Assembly (NCBI RefSeq): GCF_947495285.1
Contig: NZ_CANLXZ010000001.1
Coordinates: 1-64,000 of the forward strand
Reading direction: 5' to 3'
Source of the DNA: an uncultured Nonlabens sp.
GTDB taxonomy: Bacteria > Bacteroidota > Bacteroidia > Flavobacteriales > Flavobacteriaceae
Length of the DNA: 64,000 nucleotides
A program made the translations under genes and the position numbers. Positions 17,437 to 26,468 of this stretch are shown piece by piece (position 1 is the first letter of the stretch; every line of letters starts with the position of its first letter). Under the pieces are notes generated by a model. It was given only the letters and a program-made list of their open reading frames with translations. It searched no databases and was not told the DNA's origin.

Positions 17437-18939
17437 TTAAAGGAATTTTTTAACATTAAGCCTTTTATAGATGGTATTTAACAATTCATCATCTTTATAA
17501 GGCTTTTTTACTACGTCCTTAAATCCAGCCTTGCGGTAGGCTGCAATGTCTTCTTTGCTTGTGCGTACGGTTAGTGCGATTATAGGAATACTTTTATTCT
17601 TATCATTTGCAAATTCTTTAATAATACCTATTAATTCTACAGCATCCATTTGAGAGATACTAGAGGATATTAGAATAAGATCGTATTCATGCTTTTCTAC
17701 TGCTTCTAAAAGTTCTCTAGGATCTTTATACACTACCGTATCAAAGTTACCTGTACTCACAAGAACTTTTAATGCGGTGTATTGTGTTGTGCTATTCTGG
17801 TCTGCGATAAGAACTTTTACTTTATCTGTAAAGTTATACTGTTGTGCTGGTAGTTTTTCTTTGACCGGTATTTCTACATCGTGTAGAGGAAAAGCGACTC
17901 TTATATTTATAATTTGCTGTGTGCTGTTGTCTCCTATTTTTTTAATAGAAATACTACCGCCCATTAAGTCTACCAGCTCTCTTACTATAGAAAAAGATAG
18001 TCCTTCTGGCTCTATTTTTTCTATATCTTTAAATAAGTGTCTGTTCTCTAAATCTTCTGGGACGAGTCCTTGATGATGCACAACAAATCTTAAACTAGAT
18101 TTACCAGCTCTTCTATTGTTTTCTAAAATTTCTAATTTAATCTTATTACCGCAATTGTATAACAAAGCATTTTCAATAAGATTACTTATAATTTGTTCTA
18201 TTCTTCTTTTATCACCTATTAAGTACTCAGGTACGTCTTTTGAAACGCTTACCTCAAAAATATTACTGGAGATACTAATTTTTGAACTAAAATTAAGTTG
18301 AATGCTTTCTATTAATTCTAGAAAGGAGAAAGGAGTGTTTTCTATCTGCGGCTTTCCTTTTTTAAGTTGAGATAGTTCTATAATATCGTCCATTAATTTT
18401 TTCAGCTTATCGCTTTGTTCATTAACAGCCTCTACTAATTTAGTCTGATCTAGATTCAGTTCTCCTTTAAGTAATAGAGAAGAAAAAGCACTTATTAAAG
18501 TAAGTGGACTTCTAACCTCGTGTGCAAAGTTTTGAATAAACTTATTTTTAAACACTTCTTTTTCATGAAGCATTTTATTTTTTAATTCAAGAACTTCATT
18601 AAATATAAGGGACTCATTACGTTTTTGTGCGATCTTTTGAATACGATCATAAAAATCTGTGCGATCTTTTAAAATAATAACACCGGTATTATCCTTATTA
18701 GTGATTACCTCAATATCATAAGAATGATCGAACATGTTAATACAATCTAATTTTATGTGATCAGATTTGTGATTAAAATAAGTGATAACAGATTCAAAAA
18801 AAGGATGAACATCTATGATTTTTGTTCCTTCAGTAAAATTTATTGAATTCTGGTCGGACTTTTTAATTAGACCTTGATCATCAATTTCTATAAATTGTTT
18901 TTTTACGGTAGAGTCGTTATTGCTTTTATCTGTTATCAT
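17437..18939 (-). CDS. hybrid histidine kinase with degenerate ATP lid and pseudo-receiver domain
   Basis: 500 residues, no membrane segments. An N-terminal sensor-like part (1-~105) leads by a coiled linker to the dimerisation domain with H-box FAHEVRSPLT (His140). The ATPase domain keeps an N-box (ISNLIENALLYN, 251-262), but the G1 box DTGxGIP reads HHQGLVP (288-294), losing the Asp and both Gly. The C-terminal receiver domain (about 373-498) keeps the Lys-Pro near 479, but the phospho-acceptor Asp is Ser425 (LILISSSISQM) and the acidic pair is AspGln (380-381). It probably signals by an unusual mechanism or is a scaffold. The start overlaps the small GTPase gene by four bases. Confidence 0.85.
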   Translation of the reverse strand: MITDKSNNDSTVKKQFIEIDDQGLIKKSDQNSINFTEGTKIIDVHPFFESVITYFNHKSDHIKLDCINMFDHSYDIEVITNKDNTGVIILKDRTDFYDRIQKIAQKRNESLIFNEVLELKNKMLHEKEVFKNKFIQNFAHEVRSPLTLISAFSSLLLKGELNLDQTKLVEAVNEQSDKLKKLMDDIIELSQLKKGKPQIENTPFSFLELIESIQLNFSSKISISSNIFEVSVSKDVPEYLIGDKRRIEQIISNLIENALLYNCGNKIKLEILENNRRAGKSSLRFVVHHQGLVPEDLENRHLFKDIEKIEPEGLSFSIVRELVDLMGGSISIKKIGDNSTQQIINIRVAFPLHDVEIPVKEKLPAQQYNFTDKVKVLIADQNSTTQYTALKVLVSTGNFDTVVYKDPRELLEAVEKHEYDLILISSSISQMDAVELIGIIKEFANDKNKSIPIIALTVRTSKEDIAAYRKAGFKDVVKKPYKDDELLNTIYKRLNVKKFL

Positions 18940-19418
18940 GCGATCAGCATTTTTGCCATTCTTTCAAACAGTCTTTGCACGTTGTTTCCTTCTTTTGCGC
19001 TTATGAGTAAGTCTAAGAAGTTCATGTCCTCTTTGGTTTTAGCAATGCTACCTTTGGCAAGTAAATCTGTTTTGTTTCCTACAGCGATTATAGGCACATT
19101 ACCGAATTGTTCATTCAGGTATGTTTTATGAGCCTCTAGATTCTCATATGTTTTAGGTCTAGTAATATCTGTAACGTAGATAAAGCCGTGAGTACCTAAG
19201 AGATATGCTTTTCTTATTTCTTCTATGTCGTCAGTACCTTCTGTATCCCAGATAATAAGGTTTACTAGTTTTTTTTGTATATCTACAGTTTTCTTAAGTA
19301 TATGCACACCTATAGTAACTTTGTAATCTTCAGAAAAAGTCTCGTCTACAAAACGACGTATAAGAGATGTTTTACCTACGCCAAAACTCCCTACTATAAC
19401 TATTTTTTTTGATGTCAT
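18936..19418 (-). CDS. Rab/Ras-like small GTPase
   Basis: 160 residues, the length of a bare Ras-fold domain. All five G motifs are visible: P-loop GSFGVGKT (10-17), switch I Thr35 in KVTIGVH, switch II WDTEG (57-61), NKTD (115-118) and SAK (140-142). The sequence is closer to eukaryote-like Rab/Rup GTPases than to Era/Obg types. The residue after the DxxG motif that is catalytic Gln in Ras is Thr62, so intrinsic GTP hydrolysis is probably low and a partner may be needed. There is no C-terminal Cys for lipidation. It sits between a possible regulator protein and a histidine kinase in a tight operon. Confidence 0.9.
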   Translation of the reverse strand: MTSKKIVIVGSFGVGKTSLIRRFVDETFSEDYKVTIGVHILKKTVDIQKKLVNLIIWDTEGTDDIEEIRKAYLLGTHGFIYVTDITRPKTYENLEAHKTYLNEQFGNVPIIAVGNKTDLLAKGSIAKTKEDMNFLDLLISAKEGNNVQRLFERMAKMLIA

Positions 19419-19422
19419 TTAT

Positions 19423-20253
19423 TTATTCCTCTGTGAATTTGTATGTTTTAAATCGATCTAGTAATAAAGCCTCTAGAGCATCTCTATCGTGTAAGATACT
19501 TTTTTTACTTATATCTTCACTAATTTCAAAATTAAAATTTTCTAATTCGTTTTCTAATCTTTCTGTAAATGTCCCACTTACTGCAGATGCAATGTAGAAT
19601 TTATGAAAACTGTGTAGGTGTATTTCATAGAGATCGTATTCAATAGACTGAAGATCGTGATGGGTTTCTTTAAAGGCATCTTCAACAAATGCTTTGATGG
19701 CGGTAAGCATGCCGCTTATCATGTCTTCATCTACAGTTTCTTTAGTCTGGTAGCTACCTAAGAGTATGCCAGACCCTTTTTCTATAACAAATATTTGTTC
19801 CACGTGTACTTTGGCCAGAGCACTTATAATCATGTCATTTTCTTTGACGCCACTAAATAGCGCCATAAATTTTCTCTTTATTCCTTTACTAGAAAAAGCT
19901 TCTTTGGTAGATTTATCAATGCTTTCTGATAGCATCTTTATCTCATTAGAGATGTATTTTTTTATCATTTTACCCAGTATAGGGTATAATGCTTCTACCA
20001 CTTCATCCTTTGATTCTTCTATTTGAATCTTAAGACTATTTGCTAGTAAAGGGCCTATTGTTTTAGGAATATTCAGGGTGTATTTTTCTAGCTCTTCTTT
20101 TATGATGGGTGTTACTTTTTCAGAAAGTTTCTCTCTCTCTCTAATGGTTTCTTCTAGAATAGAAATTTTATTAGAGATACTTTCAGTAAGCTGTCTATCA
20201 TCAGTAAGTAAAAGAGTACGTAATAAGTCTAGCTTATCATCCTGATTTATCAT
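19423..20253 (-). CDS. cytosolic protein with helical segment and possible roadblock/longin-like domain
   Basis: 276 residues, no signal peptide. Residues ~1-60 are charged and helical. Residues ~70-115 (LANSLKIQIEESKDEVVEALYPILGKM) resemble a helical segment I associate with cyanobacterial and bacteroidete OmpA/GTPase-linked proteins. Residues ~145-235 (KVHVEQIFVIEKGSGILLGSY, then a helix and a second sheet) have the alternating pattern of a roadblock/longin-like domain, a fold that regulates Ras-like GTPases. Its gene is four bases upstream of the small GTPase, supporting a GAP, GEF or scaffold role. The fold assignment is inference from pattern only. Confidence 0.6.
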   Translation of the reverse strand: MINQDDKLDLLRTLLLTDDRQLTESISNKISILEETIREREKLSEKVTPIIKEELEKYTLNIPKTIGPLLANSLKIQIEESKDEVVEALYPILGKMIKKYISNEIKMLSESIDKSTKEAFSSKGIKRKFMALFSGVKENDMIISALAKVHVEQIFVIEKGSGILLGSYQTKETVDEDMISGMLTAIKAFVEDAFKETHHDLQSIEYDLYEIHLHSFHKFYIASAVSGTFTERLENELENFNFEISEDISKKSILHDRDALEALLLDRFKTYKFTEE

Positions 20254-20259
20254 TCACCT

Positions 20260-20613
20260 TTAAGCTTTTATCTTTTTACCTAGCTCAATTAATGCATCAC
20301 CTAATGTAGAGCGACTGGTTTTATCATCTTCTATGCTCTCCAGTCTATCTTCCAGTTTAGTCTCTAAATCTGTAATGCGAATATTTAAGTCTGTAGATAA
20401 ACTATCTATGCTTTTATTCAATTCTTCACGAGTGGTTTCTATCATCTCGTTCAGTTCTTGACGTTTATTTAAAAGATCTTTCTTTAAAAGATCAAATTCA
20501 TAGTCATACTGTTGTATGTTTTCTCCAAAAATGAGATTCTTTATCGCTTCAAGTTTAGAACTGCTATCTATGGCTATGGCTGGTTCTTCTGCTTGTGATT
20601 TATTATGGGGCAT
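20260..20613 (-). CDS. coiled-coil protein, first gene of the small-GTPase cluster
   Basis: 117 residues. After a polar N-terminus, residues ~45-100 form a continuous heptad-rich helix (LLKKDLLNKRQELNEMIETT and on), followed by a short conserved-looking tail STLGDALIELGKKI. There is no enzyme motif and no membrane segment. It precedes the 276-aa protein by six bases and is likely cotranslated with it. A role as an oligomeric scaffold for the GTPase or kinase is plausible but unproven. The upstream fbp gene ends 33 bases away in the same direction, so the cluster may be partly read from the fbp promoter. Confidence 0.65.
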   Translation of the reverse strand: MPHNKSQAEEPAIAIDSSSKLEAIKNLIFGENIQQYDYEFDLLKKDLLNKRQELNEMIETTREELNKSIDSLSTDLNIRITDLETKLEDRLESIEDDKTSRSTLGDALIELGKKIKA

Positions 20614-20646
20614 ATGGTTAAAATTAATACGCTAATTTAAGTAAAA

Positions 20647-21657
20647 TTATCGAGGATATTTAGTCATAAATTCCTCTGCTTTGGAAACCATATTTTTACT
20701 ACCGCAAAAGAATGGGACTCTCTGGTGTAATTCGGTAGGTTTAAGATCTAGAATTCTTTCATGTCCATCGCTTGCACTACCGCCAGCTTGCTCTGTTATA
20801 AAAGCCATGGGATTACATTCATAAAGCAATCTTAGTTTTCCTTCTTTTGCTTTGGAGCTTCTAGGGTACATATAGATACCGCCCTTAATCATATTGCGGT
20901 GTATATCACTTACTAGACTACCTATATATCTACTGGTATATGGTCTGTCACCTTCTTCGGTCTGGCAGTATTTGATGTAATCTTTAACTCCTTGAGGGAA
21001 ATGACTGTAGTTACCTTCATTCACACTATAGATATTTCCATTTTCTGGAATAGTTATGTTAGGGTGTGATAGGTAGTAAGTACCTAGTGATGGGTTAAGT
21101 GTAAAACCATTAACGCCGTTACCAGTAGTGTAAACTAACATGGTAGAAGTACCATAGATTATATATCCTGCCGCAACCTGCATATTACCAGGTTGTAAAA
21201 AATCTTCTAATTGTACTGGTGTTCCTACTGGAGTGATTCTTCTGTAAATGGAAAAAATAGTACCTACAGATACGTTTACATCTATGTTAGAACTACCGTC
21301 CAGAGGGTCCATCGCAACTACGTATTTATTACCGTGATCATTGCGCTGTCCTTCAATGGTGATAAAATCATCATTTTCTTCACTAGCGATACCGCAAACT
21401 ATTTGTCTATTAGTTAGGGTTCTTATAAATGTGTCGTTTGCAAATACGTCTAGTTTTTGCTGGTCTTCACCTTGAGTATTGATTTCTCCAGCGCTACCGG
21501 TTATATCTACCAGACCAGCTTTGTTGACCTCATGGTTTACCATTTTTGCAGCAAGCCTTATAGAGTTTATTAGTCTAGAAAGTTCTCCACTACTGTATTG
21601 AAAGTCGTTTTGGTTTTCAATTATAAATTCTCCTAAGGATTGATTCTTTGTAGCCAT
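20647..21657 (-). CDS. fbp: fructose-1,6-bisphosphatase, class I
   Basis: 336 residues, the usual length. It hydrolyses fructose 1,6-bisphosphate in gluconeogenesis. The metal and substrate site [12 protein letters not shown] is intact (around residue 117), along with EENDDF for metal binding and [18 protein letters not shown] near residue 245, which contacts phosphate. Metal ligands Glu, Asp, Asp are all present. Gene divergent from the GNAT-aspartokinase pair, an arrangement common in flavobacteria. A -7-like box GATATTTG lies 17 bases before the start. Strong call. Confidence 0.95.
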   Translation of the reverse strand: MATKNQSLGEFIIENQNDFQYSSGELSRLINSIRLAAKMVNHEVNKAGLVDITGSAGEINTQGEDQQKLDVFANDTFIRTLTNRQIVCGIASEENDDFITIEGQRNDHGNKYVVAMDPLDGSSNIDVNVSVGTIFSIYRRITPVGTPVQLEDFLQPGNMQVAAGYIIYGTSTMLVYTTGNGVNGFTLNPSLGTYYLSHPNITIPENGNIYSVNEGNYSHFPQGVKDYIKYCQTEEGDRPYTSRYIGSLVSDIHRNMIKGGIYMYPRSSKAKEGKLRLLYECNPMAFITEQAGGSASDGHERILDLKPTELHQRVPFFCGSKNMVSKAEEFMTKYPR

Positions 21658-21673
21658 AATTTGATAAGTTGTG

Positions 21674-21681
21674 CAAATATC
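21674..21681 (-). promoter_or_regulatory. likely -7 box of fbp
   Basis: GATATTTG on the minus strand, one mismatch from TAnnTTTG, 17 bases before the ATG. It may also serve the small-GTPase cluster downstream. Confidence 0.4.
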
Positions 21682-21771
21682 TTAATAAAAACCCTGTCAC
21701 TACAACGTTGTATAAGATAGTTTTTAGATTTCTTTAAAATTCGTCATTTATATTTACATAAAAATTACCTT

Positions 21772-22245
21772 ATGATTGAAGTAAGAGAGGCAGTAAAAGA
21801 AGATTTCCCTAGAGTCCTTGAGCTTATTACAGAGCTTGCTGTTTTTGAAAAAGAGCCCGATGCGGTAGATATTACTATAAAAGATCTAGAAGAGAATGGG
21901 CTAGGTGAATCTAGTTTATTTAAATGTTTTGTAGGTTTACATAAAGGCCAGATAGAAGGGATAAGTTTGTGTTATCCACGTTTCTCAACCTGGAAGGGTA
22001 AAACCATTCATCTAGAAGATTTAATTGTTACAGAAAAAATGAGAGGTAAAGGTCTAGGTAAAGCGCTGTATGATAAGGTAATGCGCTATGCTTATGATCA
22101 ACATGCAGGACGTGTGGAATGGGTAGTCTTAGACTGGAATACTAACGCTATAGAATTTTATGAAAAGTCTGGAGCTACTATAGATAAAGAATGGTACCTA
22201 GCTCAAATGGATAAAAAATCATTAAAAGCTTATATTAATAAATAG
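21772..22245 (+). CDS. GNAT-family N-acetyltransferase
   Basis: 157 residues, a single GNAT fold. The acetyl-CoA binding motif A is clear: HLEDLIVTEKMRGKGLGKALY, with the RGxGxG/A pattern, followed by WNTNAIEFYEKSGAT in motif B. It resembles diamine/small-amine acetyltransferases (SSAT-like) in overall shape, but substrate cannot be fixed. The stop codon TAG abuts the ATG of aspartokinase, so the two are translated from one message. The coupling with lysine/threonine biosynthesis may be only positional. Confidence 0.85.
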   Translation: MIEVREAVKEDFPRVLELITELAVFEKEPDAVDITIKDLEENGLGESSLFKCFVGLHKGQIEGISLCYPRFSTWKGKTIHLEDLIVTEKMRGKGLGKALYDKVMRYAYDQHAGRVEWVVLDWNTNAIEFYEKSGATIDKEWYLAQMDKKSLKAYINK

Positions 22246-23532
22246 ATGAGGATATTTAAATTTGGTGGTGCGTCTGTTAAAGATGCCTCATTAGTGCGCA
22301 ACGTTTTAAATGTATTACAAACTACAGGTATAGAGGATTTAGGTATAGTGGTGTCTGCAATGGGAAAAACTACTAATGCTCTAGAGACTATTATTGCGAC
22401 TTATCAAAATAATGATACTAGATATCTTTCTCTTATTGACGATTTACATAACCGACATTTAAAAATTATAGAAGATCTACAGTTGCCAGTATCATGTATG
22501 CAAGATTTATGGTTGTCACGCTTTCGCGAAAGCGGAATTAAAAAAGACATCAAATCGATTATAGAATCTCTTAAAGGTGAAATGCTGCGCAACAAGAGTA
22601 AAAATTATAGTTTTCTATACGATCAAGTCGTGTGTCATGGAGAGTTGCTTTCTACAAGAATAGTTGCTGCTTTTATGAATGCTTGCGGTATTCCTATGGT
22701 ATGGAAAGACGCCAGGCAATTGATAAAAACAGACCATAAATACCGTGATGCTGGTGTGGACTGGAAAGAAAGTGAAAAGTTAATATCTCAATCCTGTAAG
22801 GGGCAGTTATTTATAACTCAAGGTTTTATAGGGTCAGATGATAATGGTTTTACTACCACGCTGGGTAGAGAAGGTAGTGATTATACAGCTGCTATTCTTG
22901 CCTACTGTCTTAATGCAAAAAACGTGACTATATGGAAAGATGTCCCTGGTGTTCTCAATGCAGATCCTAGAGTTTTTAAAAACACCGTTTTACTTAATAA
23001 AGTACCTTATAACGAGGCGGTAGAATTAGCCTTCTACGGTGCGTCTGTGATACACCCTAAAACATTACAACCATTACAAAGTAAGAAAATACCACTTTAT
23101 GTAAAATCTTTTATAAACCCTACAAATGAAGGTACAGTAATTACGTCTGTTGAGACTATAGAGCCTTTAATACCTTGTTACATTGTGAAAAAAGAAATGA
23201 TTTTTCTTAAGATTTCTTCTAGAAACTTCAGTTTTATAGGAGAGAATAACATATCTGATATTTTTCAAGAATTAAGCGTTCATAAAATGCAGGTAGGGCT
23301 GTTGCAAAATAGTGCAATTAGTTTTTCTATTTGCCTAGAAGATAAATATCATAAAATTAATGACCTAGTTAGTGACCTAGAATCGCGTTATAAAGTTAGT
23401 TATGTAGAAGGTGTATCGCTTTATACTGTAAGACACTACGACGGAGATTCTGTAGAAATAATAGAGTCAGATAAAGAAGTTTTACTCAAACAGCGTGCGC
23501 AAGAAACACTTCAGTTGATCGTTAAGGAATAG
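22246..23532 (+). CDS. lysC: aspartokinase (aspartate kinase), monofunctional
   Basis: 428 residues. It phosphorylates aspartate, the first step to lysine, threonine and methionine. The N-terminal FKFGGASVKD is the KFGG(T/S)S kinase signature, and GREGSDYTAAILAY plus WKDVPGVLNADPR are the nucleotide and substrate motifs. The C-terminal ~120 residues hold ACT-like regulatory segments (IFLKISSRNFSFIGENN...), rather divergent. Palindrome copy 5 lies in the gene and is read as RFRES at residues 92-96, in a loop before the catalytic core; the frame is intact. The gene follows the GNAT gene without a gap. Confidence 0.93.
   Translation: MRIFKFGGASVKDASLVRNVLNVLQTTGIEDLGIVVSAMGKTTNALETIIATYQNNDTRYLSLIDDLHNRHLKIIEDLQLPVSCMQDLWLSRFRESGIKKDIKSIIESLKGEMLRNKSKNYSFLYDQVVCHGELLSTRIVAAFMNACGIPMVWKDARQLIKTDHKYRDAGVDWKESEKLISQSCKGQLFITQGFIGSDDNGFTTTLGREGSDYTAAILAYCLNAKNVTIWKDVPGVLNADPRVFKNTVLLNKVPYNEAVELAFYGASVIHPKTLQPLQSKKIPLYVKSFINPTNEGTVITSVETIEPLIPCYIVKKEMIFLKISSRNFSFIGENNISDIFQELSVHKMQVGLLQNSAISFSICLEDKYHKINDLVSDLESRYKVSYVEGVSLYTVRHYDGDSVEIIESDKEVLLKQRAQETLQLIVKE
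22520..22533. repeat. interspersed palindrome, copy 5 (inside aspartokinase gene)
   Basis: Exact GCTTTCGCGAAAGC within the coding frame, followed by GGAA as in intergenic copies. It is read in a different phase from the copy in the tolC gene. Confidence 0.9.
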
Positions 23533-23549
23533 TCGGTTTACATTTATCT

Positions 23550-23557
23550 TATATTTG
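23550..23557 (+). promoter_or_regulatory. promoter -7 box of the acyltransferase gene
   Basis: TATATTTG matches TAnnTTTG and lies 29 bases upstream of the ATG at 23587. Confidence 0.55.
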
Positions 23558-23586
23558 TAGACTTATTACTTTACTAACCAACTTTT

Positions 23587-25422
23587 ATGGGAATTGTTAA
23601 TGCAAAAGAGGTAGCCAAAGCTATCCAAATAGATAAGTACGGCTTTCTAGGAACTCTAGGTGGCTGGTCACTTATGAAGTTATTGCGCATATCTACTCTT
23701 AATAAGTTGTACAATAGACACAAGGATAAAAGTTCTACGGTGTTTTTAAATGCACTTATAGAAGATTTACAAATTGAATTTGAAATTCCCGAAGAAGATT
23801 TAAGACGTATTCCTAAAACTGGTGGGTTTATAACTATTTCTAATCACCCACTAGGTGGAGTAGATGGTATTCTACTTTTAAAACTTCTTTTAGAACGTAG
23901 GCCAGATTATAAAATAATAGCAAATTTTTTATTGCACCGTATAGAGCCATTAAAGCCTTATATAATGCCAGTAAACCCATTTGAAGATCATAAGGATGCA
24001 AAGTCTAGTACAGCTGGTTTTATGCAGGCCATAAGGCATTTAAAAAATGATTTACCGCTGGGAATTTTTCCTGCAGGTGAGGTTTCTACTTATAAAGACG
24101 GTAAACTTATGGTAGATAAAAAGTGGGAAGAAAGCGCTATGAAATTAGTTCAAAGAGCTGGAGTGCCTGTTATTCCTATCTATTTTCATGCAAAAAACAG
24201 TCGGTTATTTTACAGACTCGCAAAATTATCTTCCATTTTTAGAACCGCAAAATTACCGTCAGAAGTTTTATCACAAAAACGACGCGTGATTAAAGTGAGA
24301 ATAGGAAACCCTATTTCTGTTAAAGCACAAAAAGAACACATTACTCTAGAAAATTTTACAGACTTTTTACGCAAGAAAACGTATATGCTCTCTAAGGCAT
24401 ATGATAAGCAAACAAAGAAGTTAACCGATATTCCTAAGACTATTAAACTGCCTAAAACGCCTAAAAAAATCATTGATACGATAGATCAAAATGCGATGAT
24501 CAAAGAGGTGGAAAAATTGCGTAAAAATGGCGAGAAAAGACTACTGGAATCTAAGAATTACGAAGTTTTCTTAGCTAGAAAAAAGGATATACCTAACATT
24601 CTTAAGGAATTAGGTAGGCTGAGAGAAATTACATTTAGAGCCATAGGAGAAGGGACTAATAATGCTACAGATCTAGATCTATATGATGAGTACTATCATC
24701 AAATGTTTTTATGGGATCGCGATGCAAACCGTATAGCAGGTGCATACCGCATGGGTATGGGTAGTGAGATAAGTAAAGCTTATGGACTAGAAGGTTTTTA
24801 TCTTAATGAGTTATTTAAATTTGAACCAGAGTTGTATAAAATGATGAGCGAGTCCATAGAAATGGGACGTGCATTTATTATAAAAGAATACCAGTTAAAA
24901 CCTATGCCTTTATTCCTTTTATGGAAAGGAATCGTACACTGTACTCTTAGATTTCCAGAACATAAATATTTAATAGGTGGTGTAAGTATTAGTAATAAGT
25001 TTTCTAATTTTTCTAAATCATTGATGATAGAGTTTATGAAAAGTAATTACTATGACCCTTATGTGGCACAGTACATTACACCAAAAAAGGAGTTCAAAGT
25101 AAAGTTGCAAGATGCCGATAAGGATTTTATATTTGACGAGAGCGCGGCCGATCTTAATAAATTTGACAAAATCATAGACGAGCTAGAGCCTAACGAGTTA
25201 AGATTACCAGTATTAATAAAGAAGTATGTAAAACAAAATGCAAAAGTCGTAGCATTTAACGTAGATCCCTTATTTAATAATGCAGTAGATGGATTGATGT
25301 ATATACGTATAGCAGATTTACCAGAGAGCACTGTAAAACCAGTCTTAGAAGAATTTCAGGCAGAGATGGAGACTAAGTATTTTTCTAAACAGGATGAGGA
25401 TAAAATAGAAGATGAATCTTAA
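23587..25422 (+). CDS. bifunctional acyltransferase: PlsC-like plus OlsB/GNAT-like (OlsF-type)
   Basis: 611 residues in two parts. Residues ~80-290 are a lysophospholipid-acyltransferase domain: ISNHPLGGVDGILL holds the catalytic His and Asp (with five rather than four residues between), and IFPAGEVST is the substrate motif. Residues ~325-520 match the hemolysin/OlsB-type GNAT domain (RLREITFRAIGEG, then DRDANRIAGAYRMG). This order is that of OlsF, which makes ornithine lipids by N- and O-acylation and has homologues in flavobacteria. The product here could be ornithine, glycine or serine-glycine lipids. A CarboxypepD_reg protein gene overlaps its end by 11 bases. Confidence 0.85.
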   Translation: MGIVNAKEVAKAIQIDKYGFLGTLGGWSLMKLLRISTLNKLYNRHKDKSSTVFLNALIEDLQIEFEIPEEDLRRIPKTGGFITISNHPLGGVDGILLLKLLLERRPDYKIIANFLLHRIEPLKPYIMPVNPFEDHKDAKSSTAGFMQAIRHLKNDLPLGIFPAGEVSTYKDGKLMVDKKWEESAMKLVQRAGVPVIPIYFHAKNSRLFYRLAKLSSIFRTAKLPSEVLSQKRRVIKVRIGNPISVKAQKEHITLENFTDFLRKKTYMLSKAYDKQTKKLTDIPKTIKLPKTPKKIIDTIDQNAMIKEVEKLRKNGEKRLLESKNYEVFLARKKDIPNILKELGRLREITFRAIGEGTNNATDLDLYDEYYHQMFLWDRDANRIAGAYRMGMGSEISKAYGLEGFYLNELFKFEPELYKMMSESIEMGRAFIIKEYQLKPMPLFLLWKGIVHCTLRFPEHKYLIGGVSISNKFSNFSKSLMIEFMKSNYYDPYVAQYITPKKEFKVKLQDADKDFIFDESAADLNKFDKIIDELEPNELRLPVLIKKYVKQNAKVVAFNVDPLFNNAVDGLMYIRIADLPESTVKPVLEEFQAEMETKYFSKQDEDKIEDES

Positions 25423-26467
25423 ACTGAATTATATTTTGACTTTCAAATTTTTATTGTTTTTAATTTTACCACTTTCTCTTAGTGCACAGCAAATAAAAGG
25501 AACCGTTTATGACGCTGTGACTCATGAGGCTCTTGAGTCGGTAAACGTTTATTTTTCTGGAACATCAAAAGGTACCATCACTGATTTTGATGGAAATTTT
25601 GAAATTCCTTATTATGTTAATACTCAAAGTACTTTTACAATAAGTTTATTAGGTTATGTCTCTCAATCTTTTAAAGACCCTCTACATACAGATTTTTCTA
25701 ACATAAGATTACAACCCAAAGTAGGAGAATTACCAGCTGTATTTCTTAATCCAGATCCGTGGAGTAGAGAGAAGAAAGAGAAATATTTTGTAAAGCAATT
25801 TTTAGGAACCACATTAATTGCAAAACAATGTTCTATTCTTAATCTCGATAAAATTAAGATGAGGTTTAATCCATCTACTGGTAAAATGATAGCTTTTGCT
25901 CAAGAACCTATACGGATAGAAAATAGAGATTTAAATTATCTGGTAACATATGATTTAACCGATTTTGAGATTACGTTTGAAAGTATAAGCTTAGAGAATG
26001 TACAAATCATGGGCGATTTTGAAGCTCCTACTCATAGAATGGTATCTTCTTTCTTTGTAGGTAGTGCCTTTTTTAAGGAGCTAGATGAGAGTAAAGCTAA
26101 TAAAGGCTGGGTAAAACGCCACCGCAGGCGAGCTTATAAAGTCTCAGAGGTGCGATTGTTTAAATTAATGGCTTCAGGAGAATTTGAAAAAGAAGGATAT
26201 AAGTTGTTCTTTAAAAGAAAAAAGGTGGATTTTGATAACCATATTAGAAGTAGGAAACATGGTAATAGTTACATCCTAGATTTTAGAGAGAGCCAGTACG
26301 ATATAATGGACTCTAAAAATTTTCAATCTGCGATATATTTAGAAGAACCTAAATTAATCGTTTCTGAACCTGGTAATGTAATTAACTACCATGTACTTAA
26401 AATAGGCGGTTTTATATCTTATTTAAAGGTGTCTGGGATGCTGCCTTTAGATTACGAATTAAAGTAA
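25412..26467 (+). CDS. exported protein with CarboxypepD_reg-like N-terminal domain
   Basis: 351 residues. The signal peptide runs to LSLSAQQ, then residues ~28-105 form a carboxypeptidase regulatory-like beta-sandwich (IKGTVYDAVTHEALESVNVY, then GTITDFDGNFEI). The remaining ~240 residues are charged and unlike any enzyme I recognise; the end SGMLPLDYELK is not a beta-barrel terminus. It is probably periplasmic or surface-attached. It overlaps the acyltransferase gene by 11 bases and so is translationally coupled, suggesting an envelope role. It converges on the pseudo-phosphatase gene with one base between stops. Confidence 0.75.
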   Translation: MNLKLNYILTFKFLLFLILPLSLSAQQIKGTVYDAVTHEALESVNVYFSGTSKGTITDFDGNFEIPYYVNTQSTFTISLLGYVSQSFKDPLHTDFSNIRLQPKVGELPAVFLNPDPWSREKKEKYFVKQFLGTTLIAKQCSILNLDKIKMRFNPSTGKMIAFAQEPIRIENRDLNYLVTYDLTDFEITFESISLENVQIMGDFEAPTHRMVSSFFVGSAFFKELDESKANKGWVKRHRRRAYKVSEVRLFKLMASGEFEKEGYKLFFKRKKVDFDNHIRSRKHGNSYILDFRESQYDIMDSKNFQSAIYLEEPKLIVSEPGNVINYHVLKIGGFISYLKVSGMLPLDYELK

Positions 26468-26468
26468 T

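Noticed and set aside
18936..19418. Reading the small GTPase as an Era/Der-type ribosome-assembly GTPase
   Set aside because: No KH or second G domain; length, switch regions and gene neighbours fit Ras/Rab-like GTPases.
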